64,000 nucleotides of DNA from JAZKHE01 sp040385525. GTDB lineage: Bacteria > Bacteroidota > Bacteroidia > UBA4408. Shown one piece after another: positions 24,280 through 32,660 of this stretch (the first letter of the stretch is position 1; each line of letters opens with the position of its first letter). The notes under the pieces were generated by a model. That model made no database searches. It saw nothing but the letters and a program-made list of their open reading frames with translations, and was not told where the DNA came from. The stretch spans positions 62,001 to 126,000 of the forward strand of contig JAZKHE010000004.1 in the NCBI GenBank assembly GCA_040385525.1, given 5' to 3'. The position numbers and the translations under genes are program-made.

Positions 24280-24483
24280 TTATTTAGTAGTTTTTGAAAT
24301 TTGAGAAATTAATTCTCTTGGTTCAACATTTAGTAATTGACCTATTTTAAACAATATTTCAATACTTGGCTGGCTTCTATTCTGTGCATATGAATTAACC
24401 ATATTATAACTTTTACCGAGCTTTTCAGCTAACCAAATTTGTGTTTGCCCTTGTTTTTCAAGAACCTCTTTAATACGATTCAT
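24280..24483 (-). CDS. Small XRE-family HTH regulator of the RM locus
   Basis: The 67-residue protein is a single Cro/CI-type helix-turn-helix (QTQIWLAEKLGKSYNMVNSY; then SIEILFKIGQLLNVEPRELI). It resembles controller (C) proteins that time expression of restriction genes. It lies 9 bases upstream of hsdM on the same strand. The 12-bp direct repeat and the palindrome just upstream are likely binding sites. Confidence 0.85.
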   Translation of the reverse strand: MNRIKEVLEKQGQTQIWLAEKLGKSYNMVNSYAQNRSQPSIEILFKIGQLLNVEPRELISQISKTTK

Positions 24484-24546
24484 TATAGTTTTATATAATT
24501 AGATAAATATACATGAAATAGTTTTATATCTCGTTATTCGAGATAT
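24484..24546 (-). promoter_or_regulatory. Direct repeat and palindrome upstream of the RM operon
   Basis: ATAGTTTTATAT occurs twice (24484-24495 and 24518-24529), with start points 34 bases apart. ATATCTCG-N5-CGAGATAT forms a palindrome with 8-bp arms at 24526-24546. These lie directly upstream of the HTH start codon and are the only evident control sites. From 24547 to 24724 the DNA is AT-rich and I see nothing further. Confidence 0.55.
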
Positions 24547-24724
24547 TAATTTATCAATCTCATGTAAAAAACCAATTATAAAAAGTAATAAAACACAATT
24601 AGAAGCTTGCTTTTCTTGAAAAAACGTCATCAAATTTTGACATTATAGAATAATATAATTACATGACAAAAAAGGGAAAAAGTAATTAATTCAAGAATTT
24701 AAACGTTATATATTTTCAAAAAAA

Positions 24725-25804
24725 CTATTTTTTAATTAGAAAAGTTGACCATCCAAATTTATCATTTTTAACTTTCCATATAAATCCATCAATAAAATAA
24801 TGCAATATTTGAGGCATAGAGAGTAATGGAATTAGCAATGATAATACATCTGAATTGTTAGATAAATCAGGCAAAAAATAGGTTGTAGGGAAAATTGAAA
24901 AGTGCTCTTTCCAAACTAAACCATCCCACAACATTTCTTCAAAATAAGCTAATAACAAAACAAGAGCTATAAATAATAAAATGTATTTTACTTTAAATAA
25001 TTTACTCAGCAATGTTTGTTTAGATTCAATAATTTTTGACTTATTGCCATATGCCCAAACTAAAGCATAATAAGGAATTCCGTGGCTTACTACATTTAAA
25101 AAAGTAAAAGTTAAATCGCCTTTAAAATAAACTATTCCAAAATACCACGAAACTATAGTACCAATTATTATTAGATTTTTAGCTAGGTTAAATTCTTTAT
25201 TTTTAATACTAAAAAAAAACTCTTTAGCAAAATATAGAATTAATACAGTTACAAAAATTAAGAAGAAAAAGGGAATTAAAACAGGTTTATCTAAATAAAA
25301 AAAATCGTTCTCTACAAACCAATTAAAATCTAATTTTCCGTTTAAATGCCAATATAAAATAGGATATATTGTGGCTGAATAAATGGTAATAGTATCAATA
25401 ATTCTACTGAGTTTTGATACATCATTACGAGCGTACAATCTCATAAAACCATACTGTTGCCTTATAAAATGAAAAACAGCTAAATAGGTAATGCATCTCC
25501 AAAAAAATATTGAGTCGGTTGAATGAAGTACAACGCCAACAATGTATAATACTATTGGACTAAAGTAAAAAAGTAATTTGTTTTTATTTAACGTTTCTTT
25601 ATCTAAATACGTTCTATAAATAGTGGTGTAAACATGCCCAACATCGATACATAAAACCAATACAAACCAAACTAACTGATTACTTTCGTGGGTTTCAAAA
25701 AAACTAGGAAAAATTACAATCAGCAAAAGGCAAACAAATGGAGGAAGTAGAATAAAAGCCAAATCAAAGCCTTTCGATTTTATCCAATTATTTTTATAAT
25801 TCAT
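24725..25804 (-). CDS. Polytopic membrane protein ending the polyamine-type operon
   Basis: The 359-residue protein has about nine hydrophobic helices throughout, with a few conserved-looking polar features (CIDVGHVYTTIYRTYLDK, FHFIRQQYGFMRLYAR, PQILHYFIDG). These histidines and arginines within membrane segments suggest an enzyme or carrier acting in the membrane, but I cannot name the family. Its start shares a base with the stop of the FAD oxidoreductase gene, so it is coupled to it. Confidence 0.7.
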   Translation of the reverse strand: MNYKNNWIKSKGFDLAFILLPPFVCLLLIVIFPSFFETHESNQLVWFVLVLCIDVGHVYTTIYRTYLDKETLNKNKLLFYFSPIVLYIVGVVLHSTDSIFFWRCITYLAVFHFIRQQYGFMRLYARNDVSKLSRIIDTITIYSATIYPILYWHLNGKLDFNWFVENDFFYLDKPVLIPFFFLIFVTVLILYFAKEFFFSIKNKEFNLAKNLIIIGTIVSWYFGIVYFKGDLTFTFLNVVSHGIPYYALVWAYGNKSKIIESKQTLLSKLFKVKYILLFIALVLLLAYFEEMLWDGLVWKEHFSIFPTTYFLPDLSNNSDVLSLLIPLLSMPQILHYFIDGFIWKVKNDKFGWSTFLIKK

Positions 25805-27441
25805 TATTTGGTATTATTTAAAACACTTTTTGCAGCACAAATACCTCTATAAAAAGCCTGCTCAAATATTGAAATTCCGCTTACATCAGAATTTGCAAAG
25901 TAAATATTATCAAATCCATTTTCTAGAATTTGTCGAGATTTAGAGCTTCTAAAACCAACTTTTGGGCTTATCATTCCATGTCCCCAAACTACTATTTGTA
26001 TTTCTTCTATTAAGTTTTCTATTTTTAAATGTGCGTTTTTTAAGTCTTCAATAATAAATGATTTCCAATAATTTTCGTCTTTTTCTCTAATTTTATTTCT
26101 TTCAATTTTAGATGATTCCTCCGAAAAATTATAATAGTAGGTAATAACGGTTCTTTTGTCATCACTATTAAAATTTTGATGGCAAGCATTTACATAACCA
26201 AGAGATTTTGAGCCATAAATCACATTGTCCCAAGATAGTTCTTGAGAGCCATTTAACTCTAACTTATTATTGATTGTAATACTCGCTACTATCCATGGAT
26301 AGTAGTTAAAGTCATCAAAATTTAAATTGGTTTTAAAATCAAAAATATTTTTGTTTACAAATTGTGGTGTTGCTAAAATCAAATTTTCACACTCGTATTC
26401 AATACTTTCATTTTTAACTAAATCATACACATAACATTTAGTTTTGTTTTCAATTTTTTTAACCTTATAAACTATATGTTGTGTTTTAATTTTGTCGTTT
26501 AATTCAGCAGACAATTTTTTTACAAGAAAATTATTTCCCTCGGGCCAAGTTAATAACTCATGATTTGCAGCATTAGCAGCTTTTCCGTTACGAGATGAAA
26601 AATAATGAAAAACAGCCCATGCAGAAGTATTTTTTATATTAGTTCCAAAATCATCTTTACAACAATAATCTAAATACCATAAAATAAAATTCGATTTAAA
26701 ATTATTCTGTTTTAAATAATCAAATATTGAAATTTTATCTAATTGCAAATATTTTTCATCGTTACTGCTTAACTCTAAGGGAATAGTAAATGCTGGCTTA
26801 TTATCAGTACCTATTGCATTTTTAAATTCTTCTGTAATTTTTAAAAATCGAAGTAACTCTTCTTTTTCAATCTCATTCAATCCATTATCTGGAGGAATTC
26901 CATCTTGCCAAATACCTTTAAAATAAATACGTTCTTGTGGCTCAAAACACAAGTAATATTCATTGTATATTGGTAATCCATCAGAATTAAAGCCAGTTAT
27001 AATTTTACTTTCTACTAAAAAATCAATTAGTTCTTTAAAATTAACAGTTGGTATTGGCAAATAATGTGCACCCATCGGAAATTCAGATACATTATTTTTA
27101 CCCGCTTTAGAATTGCCTCCAATAACTGAATCTAATTCCAAAATTAAAAAATCAGTTTTATTATTTTTAAGTAGATGTCTTGCAGCACTCAACCCTCCTA
27201 TTCCAGACCCAACAATTAGTGTATTAATTTTTTTACTTGTAATTGGTTCAGGAAATTTATTTTGCCTAATTAAATGGCCTACTTTAGGATCAGAACCAAT
27301 AAATGCTAATTTAATTTGACGCTTATCAAACAATGAACACGAGCTTAAATAAGGAACTGCTAATAGCATTGAAGATAGTTTTAAAAACTTTCTTCTGTTT
27401 ACAGCATTCAAACTATTGAACTTTTCCCCACTCATCTTCAA
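25804..27441 (-). CDS. Secreted FAD-dependent amine-oxidase-like protein
   Basis: The 545-residue protein begins with a twin-arginine-like signal, NRRKFLKLSSMLLAVPYL, ending in a lipobox-like LSSCS, so it is probably a Tat-exported lipoprotein. A dinucleotide-binding motif LIVGSGIGGLSAARHL follows at about residue 75, then GGNSKAG. A C-terminal FAD contact lies around NIYFANSDVSGISIFEQAFYRG. The fold matches flavin amine oxidase/NAD(P)-binding Rossmann proteins. Next to spermidine-synthase-like and AdoMet-decarboxylase-like genes, polyamine oxidation is a reasonable inference. It overlaps the upstream gene by 29 bases. Confidence 0.8.
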   Translation of the reverse strand: MKMSGEKFNSLNAVNRRKFLKLSSMLLAVPYLSSCSLFDKRQIKLAFIGSDPKVGHLIRQNKFPEPITSKKINTLIVGSGIGGLSAARHLLKNNKTDFLILELDSVIGGNSKAGKNNVSEFPMGAHYLPIPTVNFKELIDFLVESKIITGFNSDGLPIYNEYYLCFEPQERIYFKGIWQDGIPPDNGLNEIEKEELLRFLKITEEFKNAIGTDNKPAFTIPLELSSNDEKYLQLDKISIFDYLKQNNFKSNFILWYLDYCCKDDFGTNIKNTSAWAVFHYFSSRNGKAANAANHELLTWPEGNNFLVKKLSAELNDKIKTQHIVYKVKKIENKTKCYVYDLVKNESIEYECENLILATPQFVNKNIFDFKTNLNFDDFNYYPWIVASITINNKLELNGSQELSWDNVIYGSKSLGYVNACHQNFNSDDKRTVITYYYNFSEESSKIERNKIREKDENYWKSFIIEDLKNAHLKIENLIEEIQIVVWGHGMISPKVGFRSSKSRQILENGFDNIYFANSDVSGISIFEQAFYRGICAAKSVLNNTK

Positions 27442-28927
27442 AATAATGTATCAATATTTGATTATTTAGCTTATTTATTTCAGTTTGTACATAGCCAATA
27501 TCTTTGGGAAAATTTATCATTTCTGCAAACTGTTTTTCTTCATAAAATTTTAAATCTTTAGGCAAAAAAAAGTTTTCTTTATCTAATTCATTATAGGCCA
27601 AAACATATCCCCAATCGCCAAATGATGGTAAGTATAGATGATATGGAATAGTTTGAAAACCAAGTGATGCAATTGTATTGTTTATACACCAGTATGATTT
27701 TCTTGCAAAAAAAGGTGAAGTACTCTGAACAACAAATAAACCACCTTGGTTTAGTACTTTTTTAATTTCTTTATAAAACATTGTAGAATACAATTTTCCA
27801 ACAGAAAAATTTGATGGATCGGGAAAATCTATAATAATAAAATCAAATTTTTCTTTTGTTTCTTTTATCCATTTAAAGGCATCAGTATTAATTACTTGTA
27901 ATTTACTACTTGATAAAGAGTTATTGTTTAGTTTTTTTAAAGGTTCGGATGTATTGAATAAATGTGTTATAGAGTTATCCAAATCAATTAATTTAATTGA
28001 TTTTACACTAGGGTATTTTAAAACTTCTCTTAATGCTAATCCATCGCCACCACCAAGTATTAATATATTTTCTGGGTTTTTAATTTTTGACAATCCGGGA
28101 TGTACCAATGCTTCGTGATACCTGTACTCATCATTCGAACTAAATTGTAAATTGTTATTTAAATATAATTTTGTTACTCCTTTTTCGCTAGTTAAAATTA
28201 TTCTTTGGTAAGGCGAAGATTTGCTGAAAATAATATTTTCATTAAACGAAATTGTTTCTGCCATACTTTGAATTTTATTTGAAAATACAAAGCCTAACAA
28301 CAAGATTAATGTTACTATTAAAGCCTGTGTTTTAAGGAATTTTACGTACTTAATTTCTTCTTCAAATCTAAAACACAAAATAATTGAAACTACAACATTT
28401 AGTATTCCAAAAAAGTAAGACGTTTTTAATAATCCCATGTATGGAATCATGAAAAGTGGAAACAAAATGGAAGCAAATAGTGCACCTATATAATCAAATG
28501 TAAATACCTTAGAAACTAAATCTCCAAATTCAATTTTATCTTTTAAAATTTTCATTAGAATAGGTATTTCCAAGCCAACTAAGGTTCCAGTTAGCATAAT
28601 TAAAAAGTAAAGAATAATTTCAAAACCAGCAACTTGTTCAAATGCAAAAAATAAAATAGTTGAACTAACTCCTCCAACTATACCTACCAAAATTTCGATT
28701 TGAATAAACCAAACTAGTAAATTCTTTTTAAAATACTTTGAAATGAACGACCCTATACCCATTGAAAAAAGGTAAAGACCAATAATAATAGAAAATTGTG
28801 TAACTGAGTCTCCTAATAGATAACTAGCTAAAGTACCTGCAATTAATTCGTAAATTAATCCACAAGTAGCAATAATAAAAACAGAGATTAGTAATAAAAA
28901 ACTATCGTTTTTATTAGATTTTTCCAT
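27413..28927 (-). CDS. Membrane-fused spermidine synthase-like aminopropyltransferase
   Basis: The 504-residue protein has about seven transmembrane helices in the first ~205 residues. A spermidine-synthase-type methyltransferase fold follows: ILGGGDGLALREVLKY binds the nucleoside, IKLIDLD holds the ribose, and IIIDFPDPSNFSVGKLYS replaces the usual D-x-(S/T)DP-x-GPA-x-x-LY loop. The loop differs from canonical SpeE, so the acceptor amine may not be putrescine. It begins one base into the DUF350 stop. The membrane fusion suggests action at the inner membrane. Confidence 0.85.
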   Translation of the reverse strand: MEKSNKNDSFLLLISVFIIATCGLIYELIAGTLASYLLGDSVTQFSIIIGLYLFSMGIGSFISKYFKKNLLVWFIQIEILVGIVGGVSSTILFFAFEQVAGFEIILYFLIMLTGTLVGLEIPILMKILKDKIEFGDLVSKVFTFDYIGALFASILFPLFMIPYMGLLKTSYFFGILNVVVSIILCFRFEEEIKYVKFLKTQALIVTLILLLGFVFSNKIQSMAETISFNENIIFSKSSPYQRIILTSEKGVTKLYLNNNLQFSSNDEYRYHEALVHPGLSKIKNPENILILGGGDGLALREVLKYPSVKSIKLIDLDNSITHLFNTSEPLKKLNNNSLSSSKLQVINTDAFKWIKETKEKFDFIIIDFPDPSNFSVGKLYSTMFYKEIKKVLNQGGLFVVQSTSPFFARKSYWCINNTIASLGFQTIPYHLYLPSFGDWGYVLAYNELDKENFFLPKDLKFYEEKQFAEMINFPKDIGYVQTEINKLNNQILIHYFEDEWGKVQ

Positions 28928-29142
28928 TAACCTCTTATCGCTGAAGAAATAATAATTCCAATTGCTAAAATAAATGCAGCAGCAATAATAGCTAGTGCCT
29001 TATTTTGTTTTTCAAAAATTTCTTTTCTAATATTTTCAGGTGTTATTACTTCAATTATCCAAAAAGCGAACAATAGAATCAAAATTCCTAAAATAGAGTA
29101 TACAACGGCAGTGCCAATGTATTGTAAATGTAGTGCTTCCAT
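28927..29142 (-). CDS. DUF350 membrane protein
   Basis: This 71-residue protein has two hydrophobic helices (AVVYSILGILILLFAFWIIEVI and ALAIIAAAFILAIGIIISSAI) with TPENIRKEIFEKQN between, matching the DUF350 family (as in E. coli YjfL). DUF350 proteins recur beside DUF4178-type proteins and spermidine/glutathionylspermidine-type enzymes. Its function is unknown. Confidence 0.85.
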   Translation of the reverse strand: MEALHLQYIGTAVVYSILGILILLFAFWIIEVITPENIRKEIFEKQNKALAIIAAAFILAIGIIISSAIRG

Positions 29143-29160
29143 ATTAAATTTATTTATTAA

Positions 29161-29325
29161 TTATTTATGATAATGCGTATTTGTTCTTTCTCTAGAATGG
29201 CTAGATTCATTAAAACTTAAAAATCTCCATCCAACAATCATTGAATAGATATATATTAAAATTAATATCAAACAAAATATTAAATAATATTTAAGTGCTT
29301 TTATATCTTCTAAATCAATCTTCAT
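29161..29325 (-). CDS. Small single-span membrane protein
   Basis: From the ATG at 29325 the product has 54 residues with one helix (YYLIFCLILILIYIYSMIVGW) and a polar His/Arg-rich tail. The upstream in-frame codons back to 29364 lie inside the DUF4178 gene, and I take the later ATG, which has AAGGAG just before it. It overlaps the DUF4178 stop by 11 bases. No family is recognised. Confidence 0.65.
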   Translation of the reverse strand: MKIDLEDIKALKYYLIFCLILILIYIYSMIVGWRFLSFNESSHSRERTNTHYHK

Positions 29326-30577
29326 AAGGAGAATAGTTACTATTATACCATCTATTTTCTTCAAATTTTCTTTGCTTATAAAAATAATACGCTGGGAAAA
29401 TTGCCATTAGTATTAATAAAATTAAACCATTAGAGGAAATAAAAACATCTCTTGTTAATGTTATTCCTATTGACATGTTGTTTAAAGAAGTTGGTTTTTC
29501 TGGACGAATTATTAAATAATACGTTCCTTCTGGTACTGATGACGCTACTTTTGACGACCAATTTGTTCCTTCACTCCAACTTTCTCCATCAGTATAACCG
29601 TGGTAATATTCTGCTTCTAATTCAAAATCATAAACATCTCCTGTTTTTTCATTAACTAGCGTTGCTCCTGCATAAATCCATGAATTAAATACGGATGTTA
29701 CCATCGTTATTTCAACATTTTTGGTACCATGTTTTAACTCAAAAGAATTAGTATAGTAATCTTTACCTGTAGTAGAATCATTTACATTTATGTAGTTTTT
29801 AAAGACAACTTCCTCTTTAGCTAAACCATCAAAAACAACTTGCATAGTACCCCAAATTAATGCCAATAAAATTAAAACTTGCTTAAAAAATTTAGTTTTA
29901 AATTTTGCAACATAGGGTTGTATTTGTCCAACACCAATTCTATCTGGAACATCAACAAGATTGAATCCGTTTTTAATTTGATTTGGAGCATAATATTCGC
30001 CTTTTAACCAAACTAGATTATCTTCAGTTTTTTCGCTAGTAATTATGTATGGAGGCAATATAAATTCTTCAATTTGTGGTTTTTCATCAGGAGAAAAATT
30101 AAATAAAAATTCTCCAACAGCTCCATCAACTTTAGATCTATATCTCGAATACAATTCAAACCGTTCATTATTTAAATAAGCTGATCTACCTTCAACATTT
30201 GGTATCTCAGTAATTTCTTTTAACAGCATCCAATGCCCGTTATACATTGTTAAATATGCTAAACCATAAATTGGATTAAACAATGTATACTCATGCCAAG
30301 AATAATCTGTTCCACTTTCCTTTTTAAGTACAAAAGATAATGTAATATATTTTATCTTATCAATTACCCCAATAGTACCTATATCAATTATTGGTTTTTC
30401 TTTTAGTGGCTTTAGTTTCTTAAAAGATTTAATAAACCATCCATCGTAATAATTGTATACACAAGAGCATTTAGGACAAATTACATTGTAACTTGATGAA
30501 CCTAAATAAGTTTCAATAACAGCATTACATTCGCTGCAATTCTTAATTTCTTTTTTTATTTCAGAAAAAGTACTCAA
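29315..30577 (-). CDS. DUF4178 protein with zinc ribbon and two membrane helices
   Basis: The 420-residue protein opens with a four-Cys zinc ribbon (CSECNAV ... CPKCSCVYNYYDGW). A DUF4178 domain follows (IGTIGVIDKIKYITLSFVL... WHEYTLFNP-YGLAYLTMYNGHWMLLKEI). A first transmembrane helix lies near residue 235, then an extracytoplasmic beta-rich part (about 255-375), and a second helix near 390. It spans the membrane and could link a cytosolic sensor ribbon to the outside. It starts 1 base after the stop of the next DUF4178 gene. Confidence 0.8.
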   Translation of the reverse strand: MSTFSEIKKEIKNCSECNAVIETYLGSSSYNVICPKCSCVYNYYDGWFIKSFKKLKPLKEKPIIDIGTIGVIDKIKYITLSFVLKKESGTDYSWHEYTLFNPIYGLAYLTMYNGHWMLLKEITEIPNVEGRSAYLNNERFELYSRYRSKVDGAVGEFLFNFSPDEKPQIEEFILPPYIITSEKTEDNLVWLKGEYYAPNQIKNGFNLVDVPDRIGVGQIQPYVAKFKTKFFKQVLILLALIWGTMQVVFDGLAKEEVVFKNYINVNDSTTGKDYYTNSFELKHGTKNVEITMVTSVFNSWIYAGATLVNEKTGDVYDFELEAEYYHGYTDGESWSEGTNWSSKVASSVPEGTYYLIIRPEKPTSLNNMSIGITLTRDVFISSNGLILLILMAIFPAYYFYKQRKFEENRWYNSNYSPYED

Positions 30578-30578
30578 G

Positions 30579-31229
30579 TTATAACCAATTATTATTATTG
30601 ATATTTTCTAAATTTAATTCATTAATATTTACTTTCTTCCCCAAATTTATTTCAACGTTTTCTTTATCAAAAATAGTAATAGTAGCTATCTCATCACCTA
30701 ATTCAGAAAGCATATCGAAAATAAAAAATTGAGTAGGGTTTACGCTGTTTAATTCAATCTGACCTTCAAATAAAAATTCAATTTGTTTTGAAATACAGTT
30801 TATAACAAAATTTTTATCATTAAATTTTATTTTGCTTTCTGCTTTTTTAAATTTTACATTCTCAGTTATAAATTTCTTATTATCATTATCAAAAATATAA
30901 TAACTACCCTGTACTTCAACAAGCCATTTCTTAGTCTCATCAGAAAATAGAATCATCCATTCATTTGAAATATAATAAGAATTAACGCTTCTAACATAAC
31001 CAATAATTTCAAATGATTTGTTTTGGTACCTGCCTAAATCACCAATTTTTAAAAGTGAAAAGAAATTTAAACTATTATATTTAATACCTAAATCATTAAT
31101 CTTTTCAGACGAAAAAACTTCAAAAGAATTGTTACACTTACTACATCTAAAAGCAAATGGAAAATCAATTTTTTGGTAAATAATTGATTTACATGATGGA
31201 CAATCTATTTTTGAAGTAACAGATACCAT
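30579..31229 (-). CDS. DUF4178-like zinc-ribbon protein
   Basis: The 216-residue soluble protein has an N-terminal ribbon CPSCKSIIYQK ... CSKCNNSFEVF and a DUF4178-like beta-rich domain (IGDLGRYQNKSFEIIGYVRS ... EWMILFSDETKKWLVEVQG). It lacks the membrane helices of its larger neighbour. The two form a tandem pair of paralogous domains in one operon. It lies 3 bases after the AdoMet-decarboxylase-like gene. Confidence 0.75.
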   Translation of the reverse strand: MVSVTSKIDCPSCKSIIYQKIDFPFAFRCSKCNNSFEVFSSEKINDLGIKYNSLNFFSLLKIGDLGRYQNKSFEIIGYVRSVNSYYISNEWMILFSDETKKWLVEVQGSYYIFDNDNKKFITENVKFKKAESKIKFNDKNFVINCISKQIEFLFEGQIELNSVNPTQFFIFDMLSELGDEIATITIFDKENVEINLGKKVNINELNLENINNNNWL

Positions 31230-31232
31230 AAA

Positions 31233-31592
31233 TTAACGATTTAATTTTACTGTATTTATTTCTACTCCACCTAGAAGTTTTATTAATTCATTATGAATTG
31301 ATTCAACAATTATGTCATTTTCTTTAAGGTAATTGCTTAGAAAAACATCAAATGTAACTTTATTAAACTCTGGCCAAGTGTGAATTGATATATGCGATTC
31401 CGTTAAACAAATTACAGCTGTATAACCACTATTTTCAAACTCATGATATATTTCTCCAACATTAACCAATCCATTAGCTGATATAGCATTATTAAAAAAA
31501 CGCTTAACAATTGAAGAGTCCTTCAATATTTCAGGGTTGCTAACACTAAAATCAGAAATAATATGGAGGCCTTTTTTATACAAATTATTCAC
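31233..31592 (-). CDS. AdoMet decarboxylase-like pyruvoyl protein
   Basis: The 119-residue protein matches the short SpeH-type AdoMet decarboxylases. The self-cleavage motif is present as TESHISIHTWPE: Glu-Ser is the processing site where the pyruvoyl group forms, followed by the conserved His. The loop that normally reads DxFTCG reads DVFLSN here, so the catalytic Cys is replaced by Ser. Decarboxylated AdoMet would feed the aminopropyltransferase of the same operon. The missing Cys raises the possibility of another substrate. It is the first gene of the operon. Confidence 0.82.
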   Translation of the reverse strand: MNNLYKKGLHIISDFSVSNPEILKDSSIVKRFFNNAISANGLVNVGEIYHEFENSGYTAVICLTESHISIHTWPEFNKVTFDVFLSNYLKENDIIVESIHNELIKLLGGVEINTVKLNR

Positions 31593-31729
31593 TCAAAATC
31601 ATTTACAAACAAAACTAATATTATATTTTAATTTTATAAGAATAATCTAAATTTAATTACTAAAAAACATAACGCTCAGGCGTTTGGCGGTGCTTGGCTG
31701 CTTTGTTTCTCAATTATTTTTATTATTAA

Positions 31730-31987
31730 TTATCTATCTGTCTCACTTTTGTATTTTTGTATTTCGGCAGCACTAATCATCTTATAGCGCTGTTTCCCTC
31801 CAAGAGTAGCTATACGACCCTTGCGTATATGAAATAATATACCCTGTCGCGTTAACCCGAGCTCTTTTGCAGCCTCTTCTGTAGTTAACATAGTTTGAGC
31901 TATTTTCAACTGCTTAAACTGCTCAAATTCATTCCTAAGCTCATCAAGAGCCAATTTTAGTTCTTTAATTTCTTCTTCTGTTTTCAT
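31730..31987 (-). CDS. Excisionase-like helix-turn-helix protein
   Basis: The 85-residue protein has an N-terminal coiled coil (about residues 2-30) and a MerR/excisionase-type winged helix (LTTEEAAKELGLTRQGILFHIRKGRIATLGGKQRYKM). Such proteins bind DNA and direct excision by tyrosine recombinases. It is divergent from the XRE gene across a 114-base control region. Confidence 0.8.
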   Translation of the reverse strand: MKTEEEIKELKLALDELRNEFEQFKQLKIAQTMLTTEEAAKELGLTRQGILFHIRKGRIATLGGKQRYKMISAAEIQKYKSETDR

Positions 31988-32003
31988 TTTATTTTCATTT
32001 TTT

Positions 32004-32039
32004 TGTCAAAAATATGACATATTATTCATACTTTTGACA
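32004..32039. promoter_or_regulatory. TGTCA inverted repeats between the divergent HTH genes
   Basis: TGTCA-N6-TGACA (32004-32018) is nested within the wider repeat TGTCAAAA (32004-32011) / TTTTGACA (32032-32039). They lie midway between the excisionase-like and XRE genes and are probable repressor operators. Confidence 0.55.
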
Positions 32040-32101
32040 TAGAAATTAACAAAAAGCATTTCAATATTTCATTTAAAACACAATCAAGTTAAACTAAAGT
32101 C

Positions 32102-32653
32102 ATGGAAACAACTGTAAATCAGAGAATTAAAGACTATATTAAAATTAAAGGAATAAAATACACGGAAATTGCGGTAGCTGTAGGTTTAAGCAACCCAAAT
32201 TTACATCGCTTATTATCATCTGACGATATAAAGGTAAGTATGCTTGTAAAGTTCTGTAAGGCTCTTAATGTAGATATGGATTACTTCATAGAAGGAAAGA
32301 GTAACCTACTTGCAGAGAAAAAATTTGCTTTAACGAAAAGCAAAAACAAACTAGAAAAATTAAATCAATTTTTAATAACCTTAAATAAAACATTAAATCA
32401 ATTACCAGAAAAACAACAAAAACAAATCACTAGTATTTTTAACGAGTTTGATTTAGAAACTTTAAATATGGAAATTAAAAAAATTAATACCGTAAACAAT
32501 CATCTCAAATCAATTGGTTTATCAGAATTACCTGTTCCAGATAAATCGAATAATAATCAAGATTTAATTCAAAAAACACTTTTAAATCAAAGTGATCTAA
32601 CCCAATTGATATGGTTAATTGAACATGCTTTACAACAAAATCAAGAAGAATAA
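32102..32653 (+). CDS. XRE-family regulator of the integrase module
   Basis: The 183-residue protein has an N-terminal Cro/CI helix-turn-helix (GIKYTEIAVAVGLSNPNLHRLLSS, then MLVKFCKALNVDMDYFIEG). A long helical, probably coiled-coil region (residues about 70-150) follows, likely for oligomerisation. It ends 7 bases before the convergent integrase stop codon. It probably represses the excisionase gene and perhaps the integrase. Confidence 0.85.
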   Translation: METTVNQRIKDYIKIKGIKYTEIAVAVGLSNPNLHRLLSSDDIKVSMLVKFCKALNVDMDYFIEGKSNLLAEKKFALTKSKNKLEKLNQFLITLNKTLNQLPEKQQKQITSIFNEFDLETLNMEIKKINTVNNHLKSIGLSELPVPDKSNNNQDLIQKTLLNQSDLTQLIWLIEHALQQNQEE

Positions 32654-32660
32654 ATTTACA

